DNA of 14,209 nt from CBFCZU01 sp965602635. GTDB taxonomy: Bacteria; Planctomycetota; Phycisphaerae; SM23-33. Below are positions 7,016 through 14,209 of the stretch, one piece after another. The notes under the pieces were generated by a model that did no database searches, was not told the origin of the DNA, and was given only the letters and a program-made list of their open reading frames with translations. The DNA is taken from assembly GCA_965602635.1 (NCBI GenBank), contig CBFCZU010000105.1:1-14209 (forward strand). The letters run 5' to 3'. The translations under genes and the position numbers were made by a program. Positions within the stretch are counted from its first letter, which is position 1; each line of letters begins with the position of its first letter.

Positions 7016-10000
7016 ATGACGGCGCTCGGGCGATACCAGGGAATGGACACAGTGCTGGCCCGCCTGGAGGCGGTGCGGGCGCGGTACATGCTGGTGGGAG
7101 TCGTCCGCTCGGCCGCCGCCGCCGTGACGGTGGTCGTGGGCAGTCTGGTGATCTTCGCCCTGGCTGGATACTGGCCGGGCCAGCCCCCCGCCGCGCTGCG
7201 ATGGACCATGCTGATCGCCGCCCTGGCCGCATGGGTGGCGGCGGTCGTATGGCTGGCGCTGAACGCTCTCCGCAGCCGCCTGAACCACGCCCAGACCGCC
7301 AGGCTGATCGAGCAGCACCTCGACGGGCTCGACAACGCCCTGATCAACGCCATCCAGCTCAGCGCCGACCGGATGCAGGTGTCTCCCTCGCTGGTGGCCG
7401 GCGCCATCCGAGAGACCAGCCGCAGGACGGGCAAGCTGCCCCTGGCCGGGGCCGTCAGCACACGGTCGATGAGGCGCTGGTCTATCTCCGCGGCGGCGGC
7501 GGTGGTCGTCTTCGCCGCGCTTGCGCTATTGCAGGGCGGGCCCGTGTCGCGCGGGCTGGCGGCGGTCTTCAATCCCGGCGGGTACGTCCGCCACCTCGGC
7601 ACCATCAAGCTGCTGGCGCTGGAGCCGGAAGGCGGCGACACGACCATGTTCGCCGGCGAGACCCTCACCATCACCGCGACCATCGATAACCCCACCCGCC
7701 GCCGCTGGGAGGCCCGCGTTGAAATCGCCGGCGCGGCGCAGAGGGCGGCCATCGCATCCCCGGACGGCGCCAGGTACACCTGTCGGCTCGGCAAGGTCGA
7801 GCAGTCCTTCAAGTACGCGATCCGCATCGGCGATTCGAGGTTCCCCGCCGACAGGCCCTACTACACGGTCACCGTCCACCAGCCGGTCGAGGTGGAGCGA
7901 TTCGACCTGCATTACACCTACCCGCGGTACATCGCCCGCAAGGAGCGCGTCGTGACCAACGCGGGCGGGTACATCGAGGCGCCGCTGGGCACAGCGGTCA
8001 CGGCGACCCTGGGGCTGTCGGCCCCCGTGCCCGGCGCGAAACTGGTCATGCGCGACGGCAAGTCGCTCCCGATGCGCGGCGACGGCGGCAAGACCTTCTC
8101 CGGCACGATCGACGTGGCCGGCGACGGGGCCTATCGCATCGTCCTGGCAGACAAGTCCGGACGCAGCCTCAAGCGGCTGCCCGACCCGGGCGATGGCATC
8201 CCCGACGTGCCCGAGCTGTCCGGCTGGTATCGCATACGGGCCGTGCCGGACCTCCCGCCGAAGATCGGCTTCGTCGAGCCGACGCGCAACGTCTCGGCCG
8301 CCCCGGGGACCAAGCTCACCACCCGCCTGAGGGTCTCCGACGACCACGGCCTCGAGGCCGTGCGGTTCTTCCTGGGGCTCGAGGGTCAGCCGGCCCGGGT
8401 GGTCAATGACTTCGCTGACGTCAAGGGCATGACCTCGGCCGAGCTGGTCCATGTCATCGAGGTCGGCGGGCACTACCGCGAGGGGGACGTGCTGGTCTTC
8501 CACGCCACCGCCACGGACGGGCGGTACCTGGGACGCCTCGGCGGCCCCCAGACCGCCAGCACGGCCAAGATCAAGATCACCGTCGAGGACGCCGCCAAGG
8601 TCGCCGCCGCCCGGGCCAAGCGGTACGAGCAGCTCCGCGCCAGGCTGCTGAAGATCCTCGCCGCGCAGGAGGCCCAGCGCGTCAACAGCGAGATCGCCGC
8701 CCGGAAGGACCGCGACCTGCTGTCGGTCCGCACCACGGGCAACGTCATCGCCGTCGGCCAGCAGGCCATCAGGCTGGACATCCTCGATGCGGTGGACCAC
8801 TTCCCCTTCGAGCCGGAGATGATCACCATCCAGCAGGCGCTGGCCCTGCTGGGCAACAACGCCTCCGCCGTCGCCGTCACGCAGGCGCGGCTGCTGGCCG
8901 GGCTGGACGACATGGGCGGGCGGGACAAGGCCTGCCAGGCGCTCAGCGAGACCCAGGACAAGATCATCCGCGCCCTCCAGACGCTGTTGGCCATCCTGCC
9001 TTCGATCAAGGACCCCGAAGCGGCCAGTCGCACCGCCGCCGGGGCCGACATGCCTCCCGAGGCGCGCGAGAAGCTCGCCGACCTCAAGGCCGCCCTGGAG
9101 AAGTTCATCGACGAGGAGAAGAAGATCATCCAGGCCTCGCAGCGCCTGGCAAAGCGCCCCGTGGACGACTTCAACCCCGAGGACCAGAAGCTGCTCAAGG
9201 AGCTGGAGCTGGCCCAGGACAAGTGGGAGAAATTCCTCAACGAGGCCTTCGCCGACTTCTCCAAGCTCGCCCAGCAGGACTTCTCAAAGCCCTCCATGCT
9301 CAAGGAGCTGATCTCGGTCAAGACCGACGTGACCATGGCCAAGGACGCCTTGAAGAAGAAGGCCGTGGAGATCGCCACCGCCATCGAGGACAACGGCATC
9401 GAGAACGCCGAGACGCTCACGGCCAACATCGAGAAGTGGTTGCCCGACGAGCCGGACCGGATCAAGTGGGACATGGAAGACCCGGCCGGGCAGACCAACG
9501 TCGAGCAGCCGGAGCTGCCCAAGGAGCTGGAAGACCTGGTCGGCGACCTGCTCGAGGAGGAAGAGGACCTCTTCGAGGAGATGGACGACATCACCGCCAA
9601 GTACACCATGAGCGGCGACAAGGGCATCGGCTGGGACGCCATGGACGGGCCCATCTCCAACATGAACGCCCAGGGCGTGACCGGCAACCAGCTTCCGAAC
9701 ACCTCTGAGATTTCCGGGCGCAGCGGCGAGGGCCGGCAGGGCAAGAGCCTCGGCGAGTTCGTCGAAGACAAGGCCGTGGGCAAGGGCGGGCGGCGGACGC
9801 CGACCCGTCTGACGCCCGAGCCGTTCCAGCAGGGGCAGGTCAACGACACCTCCGCCGAGCCCGCCGGCGGGGCCACAGGGGGCGGAAAGCTCTCCGGCGC
9901 CGGCTCGGAAGGCCTGGAAGGCCCGCTGCCCAAGGAGCTTCAGGACCAGCTCAAGCGCCTGGCGGGCAAGCACGCCCAGATCCGCAACAAGGCAGAGCGC

Positions 10001-10318
10001 ATACAGGCCCAGTTCAAGGTCTCCGACTATTCGAACTACCAGTTCCTTCAGGCGGTGACGCTGATGAACCGCGTCCAGCGCGACCTGGTGAACTACCGGT
10101 ACGTGAACGCCCTGCGGCAGCGGCGCGTGACGCTCTCGGCCCTTCGGCGGACGCACGAGCTGCTCACCGGCAAGATCGACGTGACCACCGACGCCACCGC
10201 CGACAGGCCCAAGTACGTCAGGGAAGACGTGGCCGACGCCATGCGGGCCAAGGTTCCGGCCGAGTACAGGCTCGTCCTCGAGGAATACTTCCGCCGACTG
10301 GCGGAAATGGAGAAATAG
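7016..10318 (+). CDS. Large DUF4175-like membrane protein of unknown function
   Basis: An 1100-residue protein. TM segments lie at about residues 26-52, 64-85 and 155-173 (numbered from ATG 7016). Between TM2 and TM3 is a short cytosolic helix pair with IEQHLDGLDNALINAIQL, a DUF4175-style segment. About 500 residues of beta-rich, presumably periplasmic sequence follow, then long helical and coiled-coil stretches (about 530-830), a highly acidic patch (LLEEEEDLFEEMDD) and a Gly/polar low-complexity segment (GWDAMDGPISNMNAQGVTGNQ onward, about nt 9614-9930). A helical C-terminus closes the protein. I recall this Gly/polar segment as strongly conserved in large planctomycete proteins, where such genes often accompany MoxR ATPase, DUF58 and BatA-type genes; none of those is in this window. 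ATG 6962 gives an 18-residue longer form but lacks a ribosome site. Function is unknown; an envelope role is inferred. Confidence 0.75.
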   Translation: MTALGRYQGMDTVLARLEAVRARYMLVGVVRSAAAAVTVVVGSLVIFALAGYWPGQPPAALRWTMLIAALAAWVAAVVWLALNALRSRLNHAQTARLIEQHLDGLDNALINAIQLSADRMQVSPSLVAGAIRETSRRTGKLPLAGAVSTRSMRRWSISAAAAVVVFAALALLQGGPVSRGLAAVFNPGGYVRHLGTIKLLALEPEGGDTTMFAGETLTITATIDNPTRRRWEARVEIAGAAQRAAIASPDGARYTCRLGKVEQSFKYAIRIGDSRFPADRPYYTVTVHQPVEVERFDLHYTYPRYIARKERVVTNAGGYIEAPLGTAVTATLGLSAPVPGAKLVMRDGKSLPMRGDGGKTFSGTIDVAGDGAYRIVLADKSGRSLKRLPDPGDGIPDVPELSGWYRIRAVPDLPPKIGFVEPTRNVSAAPGTKLTTRLRVSDDHGLEAVRFFLGLEGQPARVVNDFADVKGMTSAELVHVIEVGGHYREGDVLVFHATATDGRYLGRLGGPQTASTAKIKITVEDAAKVAAARAKRYEQLRARLLKILAAQEAQRVNSEIAARKDRDLLSVRTTGNVIAVGQQAIRLDILDAVDHFPFEPEMITIQQALALLGNNASAVAVTQARLLAGLDDMGGRDKACQALSETQDKIIRALQTLLAILPSIKDPEAASRTAAGADMPPEAREKLADLKAALEKFIDEEKKIIQASQRLAKRPVDDFNPEDQKLLKELELAQDKWEKFLNEAFADFSKLAQQDFSKPSMLKELISVKTDVTMAKDALKKKAVEIATAIEDNGIENAETLTANIEKWLPDEPDRIKWDMEDPAGQTNVEQPELPKELEDLVGDLLEEEEDLFEEMDDITAKYTMSGDKGIGWDAMDGPISNMNAQGVTGNQLPNTSEISGRSGEGRQGKSLGEFVEDKAVGKGGRRTPTRLTPEPFQQGQVNDTSAEPAGGATGGGKLSGAGSEGLEGPLPKELQDQLKRLAGKHAQIRNKAERIQAQFKVSDYSNYQFLQAVTLMNRVQRDLVNYRYVNALRQRRVTLSALRRTHELLTGKIDVTTDATADRPKYVREDVADAMRAKVPAEYRLVLEEYFRRLAEMEK

Positions 10319-10335
10319 CCGAGCTCGTCTCGGGG

Positions 10336-10355
10336 CAAGGGGGCAAAACCCCTTG
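10336..10355 (+). terminator. Hairpin after the large membrane protein gene
   Basis: CAAGGGG (10336-10342) and CCCCTTG (10349-10355) form a perfect seven-bp stem with loop GCAAAA, 18 bases after the stop codon. No T-run follows, so it is not a classical intrinsic terminator. It may act as an end-protecting or Rho-assisted structure. It separates the upstream gene from asd. Confidence 0.35.
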
Positions 10356-10430
10356 GCGCACAAGGCCGATATTCGTAACCTGTTGTCCGGTCTGCAAAGC
10401 GTTTCTGTCTCGCATTCTGTTTGGCAAGCT

Positions 10431-10438
10431 GAGGAAGG
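10431..10438 (+). promoter_or_regulatory. Purine-rich ribosome site of asd, unusually far upstream
   Basis: GAGGAAGG ends 13 bases before ATG 10452. The gap contains GTGCAACA, an 8-mer repeated elsewhere in intergenic DNA of this window. The spacing is longer than usual for efficient initiation, but no better site or start codon is present. Confidence 0.4.
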
Positions 10439-10443
10439 TTGAA

Positions 10444-10451
10444 GTGCAACA
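10444..10451 (+). repeat. GTGCAACA 8-mer directly before the asd start
   Basis: GTGCAACA sits immediately before ATG 10452 and equals the inner part of the right arm of the palindrome at 14162-14192. Its complement occurs at 11514-11521, on the far side of asd. Confidence 0.4.
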
Positions 10452-11453
10452 ATGAGTTACAAGACTGCAATCCTGGGCGTGACCGGGGCGGTCGGCAGTG
10501 AGTTTCTGAAGGTCCTGGCCGACAGGGACTTCCCCCTGGCCAGCTTGAAGCTGCTGGCCTCGCACCGCTCGGCCGGCAAGAAGCGGACGTTCCGCGGCGA
10601 GGAGATGGTGATTGAGGAGGCCACCGAGAAGAGCTTCGCCGGGCTGGACCTTGTGCTGGCCTCGGCCGGGTCGGCGGTCTCGAAGAAGCTCGCGCCGGCG
10701 GCCGTGGCTGCCGGGTGTGTGGTCGTGGACAACACCTCGGCCTTCCGGATGGACGCCGCCGTGCCGCTGGTCGTCCCCGAGGTCAACGCCGAGGACATCA
10801 AGTCGCACGAGGGCATCATCGCCAACCCGAACTGCTCGACGATCATCATGAACGTCCCGGTCTGGCCGCTGCACAAGGTCAACCCGGTGCGGCGGGTCGT
10901 CGTGAGCACCTACCAGTCGGTCAGCGGGCACAGCGCCGCCGCGATGCGCGAGCTGGCCGACGCCGCCCGCGCGTTCCTCGACGGCAAGCCCTACGAGCCG
11001 AAGGTGCTGCCGCACCCGGTCGCCTTCAACGTCTTCAGCCACGGCAGCGAGGTCGGCGAGGACGGCTACAACCTCGAAGAGCGCAAGATGGTCCTGGAGA
11101 CGCGGAAGATATTCCATTGCCCGGAAATCCTGATTGCCGCAACTTGCGTTCGCGTGCCGGTGATGCGCGCCCACACCGAGTCGATCAACCTTCAGTTCAC
11201 CAGGGCGATCACCCCCGGCCAGGCGCGTGAGATTCTCTCCGGCGCGCCGGGCGTGAAGATCGTGGACGACCGGGAGAAGAATTACTTTCCCATGCCGCGG
11301 GACGCGACCGGGCAGGACGACGTACTCGTGGGGCGAATCCGCCAGGACGTCTCCCAGGGCGACGGCTGCGGGCTGGAGATGCTTGTCAGCGGGGATCAGC
11401 TCCGCAAGGGCGCGGCCCTGAACGCGGTGCAGATCGCCGAGTTGCTTGGGTAA
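10452..11453 (+). CDS. asd: Aspartate-semialdehyde dehydrogenase
   Basis: A 333-residue cytosolic enzyme that reduces aspartyl phosphate to aspartate semialdehyde with NADPH, the branch to lysine/diaminopimelate, methionine and threonine. The N-terminal Rossmann motif is GVTGAVG (9-15). The catalytic cysteine is C128 in NPNCST, and the acid/base histidine is H241 in TCVRVPVMRAHTES. The EERKMVLETRKI segment (209-220) is typical of the family. The length is standard. The usual SGAG after YQSVSG is here SGHS (158-161), a variation near the active-site loop. Neighbours are unrelated to the pathway: no aspartokinase or dapA is adjacent. Hairpins lie on both sides, so it is probably transcribed alone. 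Confidence 0.95.
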   Translation: MSYKTAILGVTGAVGSEFLKVLADRDFPLASLKLLASHRSAGKKRTFRGEEMVIEEATEKSFAGLDLVLASAGSAVSKKLAPAAVAAGCVVVDNTSAFRMDAAVPLVVPEVNAEDIKSHEGIIANPNCSTIIMNVPVWPLHKVNPVRRVVVSTYQSVSGHSAAAMRELADAARAFLDGKPYEPKVLPHPVAFNVFSHGSEVGEDGYNLEERKMVLETRKIFHCPEILIAATCVRVPVMRAHTESINLQFTRAITPGQAREILSGAPGVKIVDDREKNYFPMPRDATGQDDVLVGRIRQDVSQGDGCGLEMLVSGDQLRKGAALNAVQIAELLG

Positions 11454-11468
11454 GCCGGCTGGGCGGCG

Positions 11469-11487
11469 CCGGCGAAGTTGGCGCCGG
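11469..11487 (+). terminator. GC hairpin after asd
   Basis: CCGGCG (11469-11474) and CGCCGG (11482-11487) can pair with a seven-base loop, 15 bases after the asd stop. It overlaps a direct repeat of GGCGCCGG. There is no T-run, so a terminator role is weakly supported. Confidence 0.3.
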
Positions 11488-11513
11488 TCCGCGAGCCATT
11501 TGCCGCCGGCGAG

Positions 11514-11521
11514 TGTTGCAC
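11514..11521 (+). repeat. TGTTGCAC 8-mer between asd and the LamG-like gene
   Basis: TGTTGCAC, the left-arm core of the 14162-14192 palindrome, occurs here without its partner arm. About 30 bases further on, GCCCGGATG also matches sequence beside that palindrome, so this may be a decayed copy of the same element. Confidence 0.35.
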
Positions 11522-11542
11522 CCAATAGGTTCGGCGGCAGGT

Positions 11543-11558
11543 TCCGGGCGTGCCCGGA
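11543..11558 (+). other. Hairpin in the leader of the LamG-like gene
   Basis: TCCGGG (11543-11548), loop CGTG and CCCGGA (11553-11558) form a perfect six-bp stem 29 bases before the next start codon. It shares GCCCGGATG with the repeat at the end of the window. No role can be assigned. Confidence 0.3.
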
Positions 11559-11587
11559 TGGACTGTCCGTTGGGTGGAAGGTAGTCC

Positions 11588-13282
11588 ATGAGCAGGTGGA
11601 TCGTCATTACGGTGGTGGTGTGCGGACTTGCCGCGGGGGCGTTGGCTCAGGCCGCCGCGAAGGTCGATCCCCACGAGAAGCTCGTCAAGGAGCTTTACGG
11701 CAAGCGTATCGCCGCAGCTCAGGCCTCGGCCGACCCGGCCGACAACATTTCCCTGGCCCGGGAGCTGACGTCGGCGGGGGCGGAAGCGGCCAACCCCGTC
11801 CAGGTCCGCCACATCCTTGCCATGGAGGCGGTCAACCTCACCGCACCAATCGGCACGCCCGAGGCCGCAAAGCTCGCCCGCGACGCGCTGGCGCTTGCCG
11901 ATCGGGTGCGCCGGCTGGGAGCCGTTGAGAAAAGCCGGGTCGAGGTGACGATCGCCCGCGGGTGCCAGAGGTATGCCCGCCGCACCGGCGCCAAAGGCAA
12001 GGCCCTCGTTGACGTGATCGGCGAGGTGGTTGATGCCGAGATCGCCCTGGCAAGGGCGCTCATGGAGAACAAAGAGTTCAAGGAGGCGGAGGACGTGCTG
12101 CAAACCGCCAGCGGCGCGGCTACCCGGCACGAGCTCGCTGTCCGGGCCGAGCAGATCCGAATGCTCAGCAAGGAGCTGCGCACCCTGCGCACCACGCTGG
12201 GGCGAATTCGCAGGGCCGAGGCCAGGCTCAAGAGCGCCCGCCTCATCAGCGAGGAGAAGGCCATCCTCGGCGCCAGGCGGCAGCTTGGATCGATCCACCT
12301 GCTCCAGGCCGGGGACGTGGTCAAGGCCAGCGAGCACCTGGCCGGCACGGGCGACGAGCACGAGTCGGTGGCCGCGGCGGCGGCGAAGTACCTCAAGGCC
12401 CCGGCCAAGCTGCCGCCCGCCGACCAGTGCAATGAGCTTGTGTCCAACCTGTGCAAGGTCGCCAAGGCGGCCGCCAACGATCACGCGCGGCTGCGACTCG
12501 GCAGGCTGGCCACGGACATCTGCCGGGCCTTCCTCGCCACGAAGCCCAAGGGCCTGGCCGCCACCAAGGCCCGCCTGCTGCTGAAACAGGCCGAGACCCT
12601 CGCCGAGGATACGCCCGAGCACCGCCTGATCCGCAAGTTGAAGGCCAGCTACGGTGGACTGGCGGGGAAGCTTGAGGTGCCCAGGCCGGGAATCGTCCGC
12701 GCCTCGTATGATTTCGCCGGCGCCGGCCAACTCGGCGACTGGACGGTCCAGGAAGGCGCCTGGCGGGTGCTCGCCGGCAAGAACATCCTGGCGGGCGGCC
12801 CCCCGGCCGGCGGAAAGGCGTGCATCGAGAGCCGGCTTCGGTTCCGAGCCAACAAGCCCCTGACATTCAGCTTCCGTGCCAGCGGTGAGCAGGACCTGAA
12901 CGCCGCCCTTTTCTTCAAGACGTCCAGCGCCTCCGGCCGCGGCCCCGTCGCCGTGCATTTCCGCTTCGGCGCCAGCAGGAACCGCAGAAGCCATCTCAGT
13001 GACGACGGATGGCATCGCTGGTGGGACAGCAGGCTCAAGGTCATACGCAACCGTTCCTACAAGATTGACATCGTCTGGGACGGGGCGGGCAAGGTGACCT
13101 GGTCGATCGACGGAAAGCAGATCTGCGAGCAGAAGCTCAGGAGTTCCTCCCGCAGCCCCCTCGCTGAGGCGTGGTTGCAGGCGGGCCTGGAGACGGAGGG
13201 CAAGCCGGCGGGCTTTGACGACGTGACTCTCGAGGGAGATATGATTGAAGGCCCGTCGGCGCCACGCGCGCGCTCGCCGTAG
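11588..13282 (+). CDS. Exported helical protein with C-terminal LamG/ConA-like domain
   Basis: A 564-residue protein I do not recognise by name. Residues 1-20 are a signal peptide (hydrophobic core, cleavage likely after ALA). Residues about 25-360 are almost entirely helical, Ala/Leu/Lys/Arg-rich, and could form TPR-like or coiled hairpins; no catalytic motif is visible. Residues about 372-555 look like a concanavalin/LamG-type beta sandwich: it opens with YDFAGAGQLGDWTVQEGAW, contains DGWHRWW, IVWDGAGKVTWSIDG, and ends with FDDVTLEGD. Such folds often bind carbohydrate or occur in planctomycete secreted proteins. GGAAGG six bases upstream supports the start. It lies 134 bases after asd and 46 bases before truA on the same strand. 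A cell-surface or periplasmic binding role is inferred, not shown. Confidence 0.65.
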   Translation: MSRWIVITVVVCGLAAGALAQAAAKVDPHEKLVKELYGKRIAAAQASADPADNISLARELTSAGAEAANPVQVRHILAMEAVNLTAPIGTPEAAKLARDALALADRVRRLGAVEKSRVEVTIARGCQRYARRTGAKGKALVDVIGEVVDAEIALARALMENKEFKEAEDVLQTASGAATRHELAVRAEQIRMLSKELRTLRTTLGRIRRAEARLKSARLISEEKAILGARRQLGSIHLLQAGDVVKASEHLAGTGDEHESVAAAAAKYLKAPAKLPPADQCNELVSNLCKVAKAAANDHARLRLGRLATDICRAFLATKPKGLAATKARLLLKQAETLAEDTPEHRLIRKLKASYGGLAGKLEVPRPGIVRASYDFAGAGQLGDWTVQEGAWRVLAGKNILAGGPPAGGKACIESRLRFRANKPLTFSFRASGEQDLNAALFFKTSSASGRGPVAVHFRFGASRNRRSHLSDDGWHRWWDSRLKVIRNRSYKIDIVWDGAGKVTWSIDGKQICEQKLRSSSRSPLAEAWLQAGLETEGKPAGFDDVTLEGDMIEGPSAPRARSP

Positions 13283-13328
13283 CTGCGAATCGGACCGGGC
13301 CGCCGCTGGGCGGCGCGGCGAACCTCCC

Positions 13329-14123
13329 ATGGACTTGGCACAGGAAAACGCCCCTGCCGGGGCGCGGAACGTCAGGCTGGTCGTCGCCTACAACGGCACG
13401 CGCTACCACGGCTGGCAGCGCCAGGCCGAGGGCGTATCGACCGTCCAGCAGTGCATCGAGGCCGCCGCCGGGCGCGTCCTGGGACACCCCGTCTCGGTGG
13501 CCGGGGCCGGCAGGACCGACGCCGGCGTCCACGCCCTCGGGCAGGTCGCCAACCTGCGCACCACCAACCTCAGCATCCCGCTGGCCAATTTCCGGCGGGC
13601 GCTGAACTCGAAGCTGCCCGACGACATCGCCGCCCTCTCCTCCGCCCAGGCGGGCGAGGACTTCCACGCCTCGCGCTCGGCCATCGGCAAGACCTACAGG
13701 TACCGCATCCACCTTGGCCCGGCCAAGCCCGTGATGTTCGCCGACCAGGTGTGGCACTGCCGGGCGGCGCTCGACCTCGAGCGGATGGGCGCCGCCGCCC
13801 GCCGGGTTGTGGGCAGGCACGACTTCCGCGGCTTCGCCTACGCGGCCGAAAGCCGCGAGAACACCGTCCGAATCGTCACCCGCTGCGAAGTGGCCGAGTG
13901 CGGCGATGAGGTGCGCATCTTCGTCGCCGGCGACGGGTTCCTCTACAAGATGGTGCGGAACATCGTCGGCACGCTGGTCGAGATCGCTCGGGGGCGCTGG
14001 GGGCCCGAGCAGATCGACGTGATCGTCAGCACGCGCGACCGCGGCTACGCCGGTCCGACCGCCCTTCCCGGCGGGCTGTGCCTGATGTCAGTGGACTACC
14101 CCCCGGCGGCCGCCGGCGGCTGA
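13329..14123 (+). CDS. truA: tRNA pseudouridine(38-40) synthase TruA
   Basis: A 264-residue enzyme that makes pseudouridine at positions 38-40 in the tRNA anticodon arm. The catalytic aspartate is D64 in GAGRTDAGVHA. Other family marks are YNGTRYHGWQ near the N-terminus, KTYRYRI in the middle and GDGFLYKMVRNIVGTLVEIARGRW near the C-terminus. The length is normal. ATG 13329 is chosen because it precedes the first conserved strand by a suitable distance and avoids overlap with the upstream gene; an in-frame ATG at 13245 would overlap the preceding coding region by 38 bases. The ribosome site is weak. It may be cotranscribed with the exported protein gene upstream. Confidence 0.95.
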   Translation: MDLAQENAPAGARNVRLVVAYNGTRYHGWQRQAEGVSTVQQCIEAAAGRVLGHPVSVAGAGRTDAGVHALGQVANLRTTNLSIPLANFRRALNSKLPDDIAALSSAQAGEDFHASRSAIGKTYRYRIHLGPAKPVMFADQVWHCRAALDLERMGAAARRVVGRHDFRGFAYAAESRENTVRIVTRCEVAECGDEVRIFVAGDGFLYKMVRNIVGTLVEIARGRWGPEQIDVIVSTRDRGYAGPTALPGGLCLMSVDYPPAAAGG

Positions 14124-14161
14124 GCGTCGCGCGAGTCGATTCCGCGCAGGCAGTGCTAGCC

Positions 14162-14192
14162 CGGATGTTGCACGATGCGCGTGCAACATCCG
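14162..14192. repeat. Perfect 13-bp inverted repeat downstream of truA
   Basis: CGGATGTTGCACG (14162-14174) and its exact complement CGTGCAACATCCG (14180-14192) flank the five-base loop ATGCG. It lies 38 bases after the truA stop. No T-run follows, so it is not a typical intrinsic terminator. It could be a REP-like intergenic element, a Rho-independent structure of unusual type, or an operator for a dimeric protein. The 8-mer TGTTGCAC within it recurs, in one orientation or the other, at 10444 and 11514. Confidence 0.75.
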
Positions 14193-14209
14193 CCGCGGGG
14201 GCTTCGACG

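Noticed and set aside
8473..9933. Ser-rich - strand open frame opposite the large membrane protein
   Set aside because: The Ser/Arg-rich composition mirrors GAG/AAG-rich coding on the other strand. No start signal or motif is seen.
11396..13330. Very long open frame on the - strand opposite the LamG-like gene
   Set aside because: The + strand frame has a signal peptide, a ribosome site and a recognisable fold. The opposite frame is Arg/Gly/Ala/Leu-rich with no family motif, as expected from GC-rich codon positions.

Overview
The window is GC-rich bacterial chromosome, densely packed with genes, mostly on the + strand. It looks like a Gram-negative, probably planctomycete-type organism (Planctomycetota, perhaps Phycisphaerae-like). 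That is inferred from gene style: a very large three-TM protein with a conserved Gly/polar C-terminal segment, secreted proteins with a helical region plus a LamG-like fold, and a secreted transglutaminase-like protein. No marker gene such as rRNA is present, so the assignment is tentative. No tRNA, rRNA, CRISPR array, transposase or integrase was seen. No gene-free stretch exceeds about 160 bases.

Layout. (1) 52-2736: a tight three-gene set on the + strand: a phage-CII-like HTH protein, an NfeD/OB-fold membrane protein with a very acidic Asp-alternating loop, and a flotillin joined to it by an ATGA overlap. This looks like a membrane-microdomain operon with an unusual DNA-binding-type first gene. 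(2) 2818-3468: purN. (3) 3477-5393 on the - strand: a secreted transglutaminase-fold protein convergent with purN, with its own plausible promoter. (4) 5554-6903: a DRE-TIM acyltransferase that reads most like the Re-citrate synthase / homocitrate synthase group. (5) 7016-10318: a 1100-residue membrane-anchored protein of DUF4175-like style. (6) 10452-11453: asd, aspartate-semialdehyde dehydrogenase. (7) 11588-13282: an exported helical/LamG-like protein of unknown function. (8) 13329-14123: truA. The last bases hold a perfect 13-bp inverted repeat.

The metabolic genes (purN, the DRE-TIM synthase, asd, truA) are housekeeping functions and do not form one pathway; they alternate with large envelope or exported proteins of unknown role. 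The points most worth a second look are the CII-like/NfeD/flotillin operon, the possible Re-citrate synthase, two -10-like boxes lying on top of the longest-frame start codons, and an 8-mer (TGTTGCAC/GTGCAACA) seen at three loci, all intergenic, once as a perfect palindrome.
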